This document shows positions 14,789-26,005 of a stretch of DNA of 37,715 nt, in pieces. Positions within the stretch are counted from its first letter, which is position 1, and each line of letters starts with the position of its first letter. This DNA comes from Lactiplantibacillus plajomi (lineage in GTDB: Bacteria > Bacillota > Bacilli > Lactobacillales > Lactobacillaceae), in assembly GCF_005405405.1 (NCBI RefSeq), contig NZ_BJDZ01000030.1, positions 1 to 37,715 on the forward strand. Reading direction: 5' to 3'. The translations under genes and the position numbers were made by a program. Under the pieces are notes generated by a model. It saw only the letters and a list, made by a program, of their open reading frames with translations. It did no database searches and was not told the origin of the DNA.

Positions 14789-15142
14789 ATGTCAGAAAAA
14801 CAACAAGCGCCGCAAGAAACTGAGGCCAGTCTAGAAACTATTATGGGCCTAATCGTAAACGGTGGCAACGCTAAAAGTTCCGCCTTTGAAGCCATCAAGG
14901 CAGCCAAAACCGGTGACTTCGAAACGGCGGATGCCAAGCTAAAGGAAGCCGATAACTTCTTGACGGAAGCACATAACTCACAAACGGCCATGTTGACGGC
15001 CGAAGCGCAGGGAGATCACACCCACGTTTCGCTGTTACTGGTCCATTCACAAGACCACATGATGAACGCCATCACGTTCCGTGATTTAGCGGGCGAAGTG
15101 GTCGACGTTTATCGACGGCTAGCCGCTGTCGAAGCAAAGTAA
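14789..15142 (+). CDS. PTS lactose/cellobiose-type EIIA
   Basis: A 117-residue helical protein of the EIIA-Lac family. The family pattern is visible: IVNGGNAKSSAFEAIKAAKTGDF, the conserved AD-KLKEAD segment, and the phosphorylated histidine in LLLVHSQDHMMNA near residue 82. The N-terminal extension (about 12 residues) is polar. It donates phosphate to the EIIB encoded upstream. No EIIC gene occurs between it and the glycosidases; a terminator follows. Confidence 0.92.
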   Translation: MSEKQQAPQETEASLETIMGLIVNGGNAKSSAFEAIKAAKTGDFETADAKLKEADNFLTEAHNSQTAMLTAEAQGDHTHVSLLLVHSQDHMMNAITFRDLAGEVVDVYRRLAAVEAK

Positions 15143-15155
15143 GCGTCCTGACTGG

Positions 15156-18167
<3,012 letters not shown>

Positions 18168-18193
18168 GCTTAAAGTTACTAAACTGAATGATC

Positions 18194-18231
18194 AAACAGG
18201 ACGGTTCACAACGGTGGGCCGTCCTGTTTTT
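18194..18231 (+). terminator. terminator of the glycosidase pair
   Basis: AAACAGGACGG pairs with CCGTCCTGTTT (11 bp) around a 14-base loop, followed by T run. Confidence 0.87.
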
Positions 18232-18466
18232 GCGGTTTGGCGCCCTGTCGCAGGACTTAGATGTGTCAGTTGCCCAACTAACGCTAAGGTGGTTTTTCGG
18301 CGGACGGCTGTAAAACGTTTACTGACGGGCTTCAACCGCTGAATGGGGGGGATCAGTGCGGATGTCGGGGCTTGTCGGCGTACTTGGAATGTGGTTAAAT
18401 GCGGGCATGAATAAGTGTGAGAAAAGCTGACATGACTAACTGCGAACTAAAAAGGATGGGACGACG
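18232..18466. other. intergenic stretch before dsdA
   Basis: About 235 bases without a convincing gene. It holds a candidate promoter (TTGTCG at 18372-18377, TTAAAT at 18395-18400, 17-base spacer) and the partial palindrome GTAAAACGTTTAC at 18310-18322, which resembles but does not fit a cre box. Nothing else stands out. Confidence 0.5.
18372..18400 (+). promoter_or_regulatory. candidate dsdA promoter
   Basis: TTGTCG and TTAAAT, 17 bases apart, about 66 bases before the ATG. Confidence 0.45.
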
Positions 18467-19774
18467 ATGGAAACACAACCCTTGATTGATGAGTATCCTC
18501 AAATTAAAGACTTAATGGCCGCCAAACCGCTAGTATGGCAAAACCCGGACTACGGTGCACCGGCGCACTTGCCGCTCGGACGGGCGGATATTTTTGACGC
18601 GGTCGCCCGCTGGCAACGCTTTGCCCCGTACTTAGCGAAGGTCTTCCCCGAAACGCGCGCCACCCACGGGGTAATTGAGTCCCCACTCGTGCGTATTCCA
18701 AAGATGCAGGATGCGTGGGCGGAATTAAATCACCAGTCGTTAGCCGGCCAACTTTTTTTGAAGGCCGACAGTGAGCTACCGGTTTCGGGGTCGATCAAGT
18801 CGCGCGGTGGCATTTATGAAGTTCTGAAGTTTGCCGAGCAAGTCGCGCTCGCCCACACCGATTTAACCTACATGGACGATTACGCCGTTTTGGCCACACC
18901 GCATTATCACCGACTCTTTTCCCGTTACCGGGTGATCGTGGCGTCGACCGGTAACCTGGCGCTCAGTGTGGGGATTGCCGCGGCCAGCTTTGGTTTTCAA
19001 ACGACCGTCTACATGTCGCACGACGCCCGCGATTGGAAGAAGGACCGCTTGCGAGCAAACGGCGTGACCGTCAAGGAATTCAAGACCGATTTTTCCAGCG
19101 TCATCCCGATGGCGCGGCAGGCTGCGGCGCAAGATTCCCACTGTCACTTCATTGATGACGAGGGCTCGACCGACCTCTTCCTAGGTTACGCGGTTGCGGC
19201 GGTGCGGCTGCAACACCAGTTTAAACGCCAGGGGATTCGGGTCGATGCCGAGCACCCGGTAGTCGTCTACCTACCAGCCGGTGTTGGTGGTAGTCCCAGT
19301 GGGGTGGCCTTTGGCTTGAAGATGATCATGGGCGCAAACGTGCACCCGGTTTTCTGTGAACCGACCCACGTGCCCTCGGTAACGCTCGGGATGATGACCA
19401 AGTTGAATAACAAAATTTGTGTTCAAGATATTGGGTTGGACGGGTTGACGGCGGCCGATGGGCTCGCGGTCAGCCGGCCGTCGCGGATTGCCGGAAAGCT
19501 CATGCGCACGCTGCTGCTTGCCGGGGTGACCTTCAACGATGACGACCTGTTCGCGTACGTCAGCGCGTTGCTCGACACGGAACAGTTGATGGTCGAACCT
19601 TCCGCCGCCGCTGGTTTTACCGCGCTACGCCCGTTAACGACGGCGTTTCCGCAATTTGCGGGTCGGACCGTCACCCACGTGGTCTGGGCAACCGGTGGCG
19701 AAATGATGCCGCCAGAAGAACGCCGCCGTGATTACCAACGTGGAGCCCAGTTATTAGCCCGTGAAGGCTGGTAG
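18467..19774 (+). CDS. dsdA: D-serine ammonia-lyase (D-serine dehydratase)
   Basis: A 435-residue fold-type II PLP enzyme that turns D-serine into pyruvate and ammonia. The N-terminal NPDYG and the PLP-lysine motif LPVSGSIKSRGGIYEVL (Lys near 108) are characteristic of DsdA. The phosphate-binding glycine loop appears as PAGVGGSPSGVAFGLK, with two serines where many homologues have glycine. Length fits the family. GGATGGGA lies before the ATG. It stands alone between terminators, with no DsdC-type regulator or D-serine transporter next to it. It could protect from, or feed on, D-serine. Confidence 0.9.
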   Translation: METQPLIDEYPQIKDLMAAKPLVWQNPDYGAPAHLPLGRADIFDAVARWQRFAPYLAKVFPETRATHGVIESPLVRIPKMQDAWAELNHQSLAGQLFLKADSELPVSGSIKSRGGIYEVLKFAEQVALAHTDLTYMDDYAVLATPHYHRLFSRYRVIVASTGNLALSVGIAAASFGFQTTVYMSHDARDWKKDRLRANGVTVKEFKTDFSSVIPMARQAAAQDSHCHFIDDEGSTDLFLGYAVAAVRLQHQFKRQGIRVDAEHPVVVYLPAGVGGSPSGVAFGLKMIMGANVHPVFCEPTHVPSVTLGMMTKLNNKICVQDIGLDGLTAADGLAVSRPSRIAGKLMRTLLLAGVTFNDDDLFAYVSALLDTEQLMVEPSAAAGFTALRPLTTAFPQFAGRTVTHVVWATGGEMMPPEERRRDYQRGAQLLAREGW

Positions 19775-19813
19775 GCTGAATTGCGCTGTAAGAAACCCAG
19801 TTAAGCGCCGACT

Positions 19814-19862
19814 AACGCCCGGTTATGATCAACGATGAGTTGACGATAACCGGGCGTTTTGG
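19814..19862. terminator. bidirectional terminator dsdA / pncB
   Basis: AACGCCCGGTTAT pairs perfectly with ATAACCGGGCGTT (13 bp); the loop itself contains TCAAC/GTTGA. It lies between convergent genes. Confidence 0.85.
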
Positions 19863-19869
19863 TTTGTAG

Positions 19870-21297
19870 TTAAGCTTTAACGGTGGCGCGTTGGAGCAGT
19901 TCGGCTTGTAAGCGGCTCAACGCGGCGGTCATGTATACCGGATAAATATCAGGATTTACCAGTCGCTGGGTTGCTCGTGGTAATTCGGAGAGCTGCCGTT
20001 GACTAGTTGCCCGCAGCGTTTTGACGCTAATCGCCGTCGTATCAATGGTCACCGGTTCGAGTAGCGCGCGGGCGTCGAAGTCGCTCAGGGTGTGGGCGTG
20101 ATCGACGCTGAGCGGATCACTATTAAAGACGGCCAAGGTATCCGTCGTGGTTACCGGTTCGTCCTCTAAGGCGATCAGGTCGGCAAAGGCCGTTTTGGTG
20201 CCCTTGCGGTATAGGCGGTAAACTTGTTTCCGGCCGGGAATCGTTAACTTTTCGCGGCTGGCGCTGACTTTGATTTTTGGTTCAACGTGACCGTTTAATT
20301 CGGTAGCAGCAAGTTTATAAACCCCGCTGAGGACCGGCGTGGAAGCACTAGTAATCAGCTTTTCGCCAATCCCAAAGTTATCAATTGGCGCGCCCTGTTG
20401 AATCAGGGACGTGATGATGGTTTCATCAAGCGCGTTGGAAATCGTAATTTTAGCCTCCGGAAAACCAGCGTTGTTCAGCATCTTACGGGCTTGTTGCGCC
20501 AATATCGTGACGTCGCCGGAATCAATCCGGATGCCAACCGGCTGGTGCCCGGCCCGCTTGAGTTCTTTAAAGACGGTAATGGCGTTAGGCACACCGGAGT
20601 TAAGCACGTCGTAGGTATCGACTAACAAGGCGCTATTGTCCGGGTAGCGGGCGGCCCACTGGCGAAAGGCGGTCAGTTCGTCGGGAAAGGCTTCGATCCA
20701 ACTGTGCGCCATCGTACCGGCCGCCGGGATGTCGAACAGTTTCGCCGCCAGCACGTTCGAGGTACTCTTCGCGCCACCGATAACGGCCGCCCGGGTCCCG
20801 TAAATGGCACTGTCGGGCCCCTGGGCACGGCGGGCACCGAACTCCATGATTGGCCGGCCGGCCGCGGCGAAGGTCAGTCGCCGTGATTTCGTGGCAATTA
20901 ACGACTGGTGATTTAAGATGTTCAGAATCACCGTTTCGAGTAACTGGGCCTGTTCAATTGGACCGGTGACCGTCAGGAGCGGTTCGCGCGGAAAAACCGG
21001 CGTTCCTTCCGCGACGGCTTGAAGGGTGCAGTCTAATTTAAAATTAGCGAGGTAATCTAAAAAGTCAGCGTCCCACAAGCCTAGCTGGCGAAAGTAAGCG
21101 AGGTCGCTGTCATCAAAGTGAAAGTCGCGGACGGTTTCAATGACTTGTTGTAAACCGGCGGCGATCACAAAACTGCCGGCGTCCGGGACCCGACGATAAA
21201 AGACGTCGAAAGTGGCGTTGGTGGTCGGCAGGTCGTGGTGAAAACCGTTAGCCATCGAAAATTCGTATAAGTCGGTTAATAATGACAAATTACGCAT
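19870..21297 (-). CDS. pncB: nicotinate phosphoribosyltransferase
   Basis: A 475-residue enzyme that joins nicotinate and PRPP to nicotinate mononucleotide, the entry step of the Preiss-Handler NAD salvage route. The N-terminus LLTDLYEFSMANGF, the central FGARRAQG segment with its catalytic-site arginines, and the RIDSGDVTILAQQARKML PRPP/Mg segment are typical. The ATG has AAAGGA seven bases upstream. It is divergent from niaR, and a perfect inverted repeat lies between the two starts, so niacin-dependent repression is expected. Lactobacilli commonly depend on external niacin, which makes this an essential salvage gene. Confidence 0.94.
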   Translation of the reverse strand: MRNLSLLTDLYEFSMANGFHHDLPTTNATFDVFYRRVPDAGSFVIAAGLQQVIETVRDFHFDDSDLAYFRQLGLWDADFLDYLANFKLDCTLQAVAEGTPVFPREPLLTVTGPIEQAQLLETVILNILNHQSLIATKSRRLTFAAAGRPIMEFGARRAQGPDSAIYGTRAAVIGGAKSTSNVLAAKLFDIPAAGTMAHSWIEAFPDELTAFRQWAARYPDNSALLVDTYDVLNSGVPNAITVFKELKRAGHQPVGIRIDSGDVTILAQQARKMLNNAGFPEAKITISNALDETIITSLIQQGAPIDNFGIGEKLITSASTPVLSGVYKLAATELNGHVEPKIKVSASREKLTIPGRKQVYRLYRKGTKTAFADLIALEDEPVTTTDTLAVFNSDPLSVDHAHTLSDFDARALLEPVTIDTTAISVKTLRATSQRQLSELPRATQRLVNPDIYPVYMTAALSRLQAELLQRATVKA

Positions 21298-21324
21298 GAG
21301 TTAATCCTTTCCTGATTCCGATTA

Positions 21325-21338
21325 GGTGTCTTGACACC
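21325..21338. promoter_or_regulatory. NiaR operator
   Basis: GGTGTCTTGACACC is a perfect 6-2-6 inverted repeat 28 bases upstream of the pncB start, just after a possible promoter (TACACT near 21356-21361 on the minus strand). The GTGTC-N2-GACAC form agrees with what is known of NiaR sites in Firmicutes. Confidence 0.75.
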
Positions 21339-21500
21339 CCTGATAATTGAAATTAGTGTAGCACAGTTTCGGACTTGTGAAAAGTTAGGCAGGCGCTTAT
21401 TTTTCTTTTTTATCTTTAGTTGGGGGCTCAAATTGTTCGCTGAGTAGCTGATGCGGGCTAAAAGCGGTAAAATAAAGCCATTCAGTGAGGAGGAAACGAT

Positions 21501-22010
21501 GTGACCGGTTCAGAACGACGAACACAAATTGAAGCGACTTTATCGACCGCGACCGCACCGGTCAGTGCCAGTACGCTGGCGCGGCAACTGGGAGTCAGTC
21601 GTCAAACGGTGGTCGGGGACATTTCGTTATTGCGGGCCAACGGGCTCACCGTAATTGCCACCTTACGCGGTTACCAGTTGGAAACGGCCACCCAGCCGAC
21701 GGTTTTAGTCGTTTGTCGGCACCGACCGGAGCAGGCCGCCGACGAGCTGACCCGCATCATCAACGCCGGTGGGGTGGTCAAGGACGTGGCCGTGGAACAC
21801 CCGCTGTACGGGCGGCTAACCGGCCAGTTAGAACTACAAACGGTCGGTGATGTCAACCTCTTTATGGGACGTTTACGCGAACAACACGGCCGTCTCTTAT
21901 CCGAGTTGACCGGTGGCGTGCATACCCACACGATCGGCTACCAGACCACGCAGCAATTAGCTGCCATTCGGGCAACGCTGCGGGCGGCGGGCTACTTATA
22001 CGAAAATTAA
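21501..22010 (+). CDS. niaR: niacin-responsive repressor NiaR
   Basis: A 169-residue repressor. The N-terminal HTH_11 winged helix (about 5-60) shows STLARQLGVSRQTVVGDISLLRANG. The C-terminal 3H domain, which binds nicotinate and a metal, keeps its histidines in VEHPLYG and GGVHTHTIGY. The start is GTG with AGGAGG nine bases upstream. With nicotinate bound it should block pncB and other uptake genes. Its place divergent from pncB and the operator between them support the assignment strongly. Confidence 0.9.
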   Translation: MTGSERRTQIEATLSTATAPVSASTLARQLGVSRQTVVGDISLLRANGLTVIATLRGYQLETATQPTVLVVCRHRPEQAADELTRIINAGGVVKDVAVEHPLYGRLTGQLELQTVGDVNLFMGRLREQHGRLLSELTGGVHTHTIGYQTTQQLAAIRATLRAAGYLYEN

Positions 22011-22111
22011 GCGAAAGCGCGTGTGCCTAGCGTTGTGTTCCCAACGCTCAAGTCGCTGCAGGACCAACCGGCAAGGCGGAAGGTTGTCACGGTTGGGGCT
22101 TGGCTAATTGT

Positions 22112-22149
22112 AGAAAAGAAGCTGCGACATGAGTCACAGCTTCTTTTCT
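22112..22149. terminator. bidirectional terminator niaR / acetyltransferase
   Basis: AGAAAAGAAGCTG pairs perfectly with CAGCTTCTTTTCT (13 bp) around a 12-base loop, between convergent genes. Confidence 0.8.
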
Positions 22150-22179
22150 GTTTCTAAATATTGGTAGCCAAAACGGGCG

Positions 22180-23361
22180 CTAAAAGTAATCTAGTAAAGC
22201 TGGCGGGGTATTGACTAACGCTTGGTCCAAAACTTGTGCGGCATCCTGTGAACCGCTTAGCTGGCCGTGTGCCAGTGCGTGGGTCAGCGACTGCGTGCCG
22301 AAGACGGCCTTGGTGAGTTGCTGAATCGTCAGTTGTAAGTCACTGGCACCAGTCAGTTCGGCGCTAACGCGGTTGCAGGTTAGCCGGCCGTTTCTGCGCG
22401 AGATGGCCCAAATTCCTTGGTTGGTTAACAGGAGTGGATCGCTGATTGCCAACCGGAGTGAATCGAAGTCCTGCCGGAACGGGTAGCGGGCGAGAAAGTC
22501 GTGCAGCAGCACGATCCGGGCCATCATGTATGGTTCCACGTGCACGTCCAAGCTGTAAGGGTCGGCCAATAGGGCGAACTCGTTCTCAGCGTCGGGCGCC
22601 GTATAGCTGAACTGCTGGAAGGTCGTCGCGTGCTTGGTCACAAAGTTAGCCAGCCGGTTAAAGGCCGTGGCGGTACTGGTTGCCCAGTCCTGAATGGCAA
22701 AGGTCGTGGCTTGGCGGTCGTAAATTAAGTAACCCTCAATGACTTGGGCAGCGTTACGGTAAATGGCAACGGACCAAGTATGTTTGAGTGTTAAGTAGTG
22801 CCACCACCAGTCGGGACGGACGAGCCCGCCACGGTGATTGCGGGGGTGGGCGGTGTAAAAATGCTTGATCAGGGCTAAGCCCTCGTTGCCGTAACGGGTG
22901 ACGCTGCCGCTAGCATCAGAAATCTTAACGCGCGGCAACGCGGTGGCTGCGATGACCTGTTGACTACGATTAAAGACGTGTTCGTAACCGAAGCGGCGGT
23001 AATAACCATAGGCGAACGGCGCGAGGTAGGAAAGTGGCACCCGTTTTTCCGCCATTTCGGTTAACGCGGCCGTCAGCAGCTTACCGGCACCGCCCTGACC
23101 CGCGTATTCTGGCGCGGTCATCACGTCACCGATGCCGTTCATCGGGTAGGTCACGCCGTGAAAGTTGACGGCTAACGGCAAACTATAAAGACCACTGACG
23201 AGTTGCCCGTAATCATGCAGGCCGTAAATCCAGCCGTGCTGGTAACGGTCCATGAAAAAGGGCCGCCGTTGCGGACTATCCTGGTTATTAAAGGCGTACT
23301 GGTAAAGTTGGTAGAAGGCTTCGCGGTCGTGGTCACTCGTTAAGCGGTAAGTTGAAGCCAT
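22180..23361 (-). CDS. Eis-like GNAT acetyltransferase
   Basis: A 393-residue protein with the architecture of Eis: an N-terminal GNAT domain with the acetyl-CoA loop TAPEYAGQGGAGKLL near residue 87, a second degenerate GNAT half, and a C-terminal SCP2-like domain. The segment APFAYGYYRRFGYEHV is typical of the family. Members acetylate amines such as aminoglycosides or protein lysines; the substrate here is unknown. It follows the MupG-type gene by 22 bases on the same strand, so the two form an operon. Confidence 0.85.
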   Translation of the reverse strand: MASTYRLTSDHDREAFYQLYQYAFNNQDSPQRRPFFMDRYQHGWIYGLHDYGQLVSGLYSLPLAVNFHGVTYPMNGIGDVMTAPEYAGQGGAGKLLTAALTEMAEKRVPLSYLAPFAYGYYRRFGYEHVFNRSQQVIAATALPRVKISDASGSVTRYGNEGLALIKHFYTAHPRNHRGGLVRPDWWWHYLTLKHTWSVAIYRNAAQVIEGYLIYDRQATTFAIQDWATSTATAFNRLANFVTKHATTFQQFSYTAPDAENEFALLADPYSLDVHVEPYMMARIVLLHDFLARYPFRQDFDSLRLAISDPLLLTNQGIWAISRRNGRLTCNRVSAELTGASDLQLTIQQLTKAVFGTQSLTHALAHGQLSGSQDAAQVLDQALVNTPPALLDYF

Positions 23362-23383
23362 GTGGATTCCCCCTTAAGACAAA

Positions 23384-24472
23384 TTATTCAGCTTGTAATT
23401 GAAAGTCGGCCCACGGTTGTAACAGTGCCAGGCAAGCACGATCACTCGTGCTAACGTGACCGACGACGTTGATGCGTCCGGAGTTCTTAAAGTCGCGGCG
23501 GGCGATTTGAAGTTCACCCTTATACTGACCAAAATCGTTGTTGGCAATTAGCACGTCGCCAGCGTGCACGTCGTCGGTGTGGTGGGCCGGGAAGTCGGCA
23601 TCTTTATAGAGGACCCGCGTCATTGAGGAGCGGATGACGTAGTCCGAAAAGTCGCCACGGTAAGTTTGTGGTTGGGCGAACAACGCCTTAGTTTCGGCGG
23701 GGGCGAGGTCGCTGACCGTCTGAACGTGCAGAATTGGGTAAGGACTGAAGAAGACGTCGCTGACGGCCTTTAATTCGGCTTCACTGGCGTAGGCGTTGCC
23801 AATCAGCACGTCGTCGATCAGGCCGGTCATTTTAAGGTGTTGTGCCTGGGCAGCTACTGCCATGCCCCGGTGTTGTTCTAACGTGCACAGGCCGTCTTGA
23901 ATCGGCCACGGGCCATAGGTCGCCGCGTTGGAAGAGACGAAGGCGGCGGTATTGATACCGTACTGCCGGTATTGTTCAGAAGCCTGAACAAAGTAGTCGT
24001 AACCTAGGCCGGTATATTCTTGGGGGTAGAAGTTATGCGAACCCAGCAGGTTATCCTTTTCGGGGGAGTAATCCATAATCGTGTCCACGTAATGGGTGCC
24101 TTTGGACATATTGACTTCAATTTTAAGGCCGAACGGGTTATGGGTCATGCGGGCTTCTTCCTGCCCCGTGAACCCGAGGTCTAAGCGGACGCCCCACGCG
24201 CCTAAATCGTGGAAAAAGCTGAGGTCATCGTAGGAAACGCCGAGTTGCTTGAACAGGTCGGGATTCACGTCGACCATGACTTGCATGCCCAGTTGGTTGG
24301 CGTGGCCGATGACGTGCTTGAAGTTGCTGACAACTTCTTCTTGGTTGCCCTTGATTTCTAGTAGCGACGTAAAAACGCGTTGATAGCCGTACTTAGCGGC
24401 TAAATCCAAGTAAGCCGCGTCCTTTTCAAATGTTGATCGTTCGGGATAAACCGAAACACCTAGTTTACTCAT
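23384..24472 (-). CDS. MupG/DUF871 family protein (6-phospho-N-acetylmuramidase-like)
   Basis: A 362-residue protein of the DUF871 family: an N-terminal TIM barrel starting KLGVSVYPERSTFEKDAAYLDLAAKYGY and a C-terminal cyclophilin-like small domain. The family prototype MupG cleaves 6-phospho-MurNAc-GlcNAc taken up by a PTS during cell-wall recycling. No MurQ or MurP lies nearby, so the substrate could also be another phosphorylated disaccharide. GGAGG precedes the ATG. First gene of a two-gene operon with the acetyltransferase; an extended -10 (TGCGATAAT on the minus strand) lies about 45 bases upstream. Confidence 0.82.
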   Translation of the reverse strand: MSKLGVSVYPERSTFEKDAAYLDLAAKYGYQRVFTSLLEIKGNQEEVVSNFKHVIGHANQLGMQVMVDVNPDLFKQLGVSYDDLSFFHDLGAWGVRLDLGFTGQEEARMTHNPFGLKIEVNMSKGTHYVDTIMDYSPEKDNLLGSHNFYPQEYTGLGYDYFVQASEQYRQYGINTAAFVSSNAATYGPWPIQDGLCTLEQHRGMAVAAQAQHLKMTGLIDDVLIGNAYASEAELKAVSDVFFSPYPILHVQTVSDLAPAETKALFAQPQTYRGDFSDYVIRSSMTRVLYKDADFPAHHTDDVHAGDVLIANNDFGQYKGELQIARRDFKNSGRINVVGHVSTSDRACLALLQPWADFQLQAE

Positions 24473-24518
24473 AAGTCATATCCTCCGTGAATGAGATTAG
24501 TTTTCTGTATTCGCTTAC

Positions 24519-24527
24519 ATTATCGCA
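24519..24527 (-). promoter_or_regulatory. extended -10 promoter of the mupG-like operon
   Basis: On the minus strand TGCGATAAT; no good -35 is seen. Confidence 0.45.
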
Positions 24528-24576
24528 CATTCAATTGGTCCATACCAGCATAAAAACCGATTTGTTGGTACGAATT

Positions 24577-24607
24577 TTGCCGCTGTTACTTACCCGCCGA
24601 TTATGAT
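24577..24607 (+). promoter_or_regulatory. candidate promoter of the Tad2-like operon
   Basis: TTGCCG at 24577-24582 and TATGAT at 24602-24607; the 19-base spacer is long. It lies 34 bases before the first ATG of the operon. Confidence 0.4.
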
Positions 24608-24640
24608 AGGATTTGTGTAAACGACACGGGAGGAAATCAC

Positions 24641-24862
24641 ATGACATTTGAAGCAATTTTACCGCAATTAAAGGCCGGCAAGAAGGCCGTACGGACCGGT
24701 TGGGAGGGCACCGAACTATTCGTTGCGTTACAAGCGGCCACTACGTTTGACGGGGACCCGTTGAACCCCTATTTTTTAATCAAAACGGCGGATGAAGCCT
24801 ACAGTATGTGGTCACCAACCGACTGTGACATTTTAGCCACCGATTGGCAACTGGTTGACTAA
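24641..24862 (+). CDS. DUF2829 / Tad2-like small protein
   Basis: A 73-residue protein matching the DUF2829 pattern: FEAILPQLKAGKKAVRTGWEG at the start, PYFLIKTADEAYSMWSPT in the middle and DILATDWQLV at the end. Phage members of this family include Tad2, a sponge that binds the cyclic ADP-ribose signal of Thoeris immunity. This copy is in a chromosomal operon with no phage genes around it. GGGAGG lies seven bases before the ATG. Its stop overlaps the start of the SDR gene (TAATG), so the two are translationally coupled. Whether it binds a nucleotide is not shown by sequence. Confidence 0.8.
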   Translation: MTFEAILPQLKAGKKAVRTGWEGTELFVALQAATTFDGDPLNPYFLIKTADEAYSMWSPTDCDILATDWQLVD

Positions 24863-25608
24863 TGCAATTTACGGAATTTAAGGACCAAACCGTGCTGATC
24901 ACCGGGGCGGCTTCGGGAATCGGTCTCGCGCAGACGCGGGCGTTTTTAGCGCAGGGGGCGCGGGTGATCGCCGTTGACCGTCAGGACCTACCGGCACAAA
25001 TCGGTGACAACGCCGCTGTCAACTGGCAGCAAGCCGACGTCCGCGATGCGGCGGCGTTAACCAGTGCCATTCAGGCCGGGATGGCGGCGCTCGGTACGCC
25101 CCAGATTGTCTGCAATACGGCGGGAAAGTTGGACGGTTACCAGCCGACGCTGGCAACTGATTTAGCGGCTTGGCAAGACATCTTAGCGACCGACTTAACC
25201 AGCCAATACTTGGTGACCAACGCGACCTTGCCGGCGATGCTGGCACAGCACCACGGCGTCTTTGTCAACATGGCGTCGATTGCCGGATTAGTTGCGGGTG
25301 GCGGTGGCGCGGCTTATACGGCCGCTAAGCACGCAATTATCGGGTATACCAAGCAGTTGGATTTAGATTACGCTGCTAAGGGGATTCGCGCTAACTGCAT
25401 TGCCCCCGGTGCGATTGATACGCCGATGAACGCTGCCGACTTTGCCGGTGACGGTAAGATGGCCCAGTGGGTCGCGGAGCAAACGCCGGCGAAACGCTGG
25501 GCGCAGCCGGAAGAAGTTGCCGACCTAACGTTATTTTTGGCGAGTCGCCACGCGGCTTACCTGCACGGAACGGTAGTACCAATTGACGGCGGTTGGCTTG
25601 AGAAATAG
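24862..25608 (+). CDS. short-chain dehydrogenase/reductase
   Basis: A 248-residue classical SDR. TGAASGIG near residue 14 binds the dinucleotide; NTAG is near 90; the catalytic Ser, Tyr and Lys are in ASIAGLVAGGGGAAYTAAKHA (Tyr and Lys as YTAAK). It resembles 3-oxoacyl-ACP reductase-type SDRs, and ends IDGGWL. The acidic VDRQD after the second strand hints at NAD(H) preference. The substrate is open. Start overlaps the Tad2-like stop; the HIT gene follows after 11 bases. Confidence 0.88.
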   Translation: MQFTEFKDQTVLITGAASGIGLAQTRAFLAQGARVIAVDRQDLPAQIGDNAAVNWQQADVRDAAALTSAIQAGMAALGTPQIVCNTAGKLDGYQPTLATDLAAWQDILATDLTSQYLVTNATLPAMLAQHHGVFVNMASIAGLVAGGGGAAYTAAKHAIIGYTKQLDLDYAAKGIRANCIAPGAIDTPMNAADFAGDGKMAQWVAEQTPAKRWAQPEEVADLTLFLASRHAAYLHGTVVPIDGGWLEK

Positions 25609-25619
25609 CGGGTGAACTA

Positions 25620-25988
25620 ATGAAAGCGTGCGTGTTTTGTCAACCACAACCATACTTATTAGAAAATGAGCGGGCGGCGGCCTTCTACGACCAGCAACCG
25701 GTCAGTCCGGGCCACCTGCTGATTATTCCAAAACACCATTACCGGACGTTGTTCGACGTGCCCGCCGCCGATACCGCCGCGTTATGGGCGCTCGTGGCTC
25801 AGGCTAAACAGGTGTTGGACGCGCGCTGGCATCCGGCTGGGTATAACGTGGGTGTTAACGTCAGGCCAATCGCCGGACAGACCGTGATGCACTGTCACGT
25901 TCACCTGATCCCGCGCTACCCGGGGGACGTGGTCAACCCACGGGGCGGGGTGCGCAATCTAATGGTGTCGCAAACGACTGATTTTTGA
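25620..25988 (+). CDS. HIT family hydrolase
   Basis: A 122-residue histidine-triad protein. CVFC at the start and the triad HCHVHLIPR near residue 92 are diagnostic, with the helix-strand GHLLIIPKHHYRTLFD before it. HIT proteins hydrolyse or transfer nucleotide phosphoramidates and dinucleotide polyphosphates. Short spacing to the SDR before it and the Nudix gene after it places it in the same operon. The ribosome site (GGTGA) is weak, so translation may depend on coupling. Confidence 0.92.
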   Translation: MKACVFCQPQPYLLENERAAAFYDQQPVSPGHLLIIPKHHYRTLFDVPAADTAALWALVAQAKQVLDARWHPAGYNVGVNVRPIAGQTVMHCHVHLIPRYPGDVVNPRGGVRNLMVSQTTDF

Positions 25989-26005
25989 GATGAAGAGGGA
26001 TAACG

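Noticed and set aside
18310-18322. GTAAAACGTTTAC as a cre box before dsdA
   Set aside because: One extra A breaks the consensus spacing, and the site is about 60 bases upstream of the best promoter.
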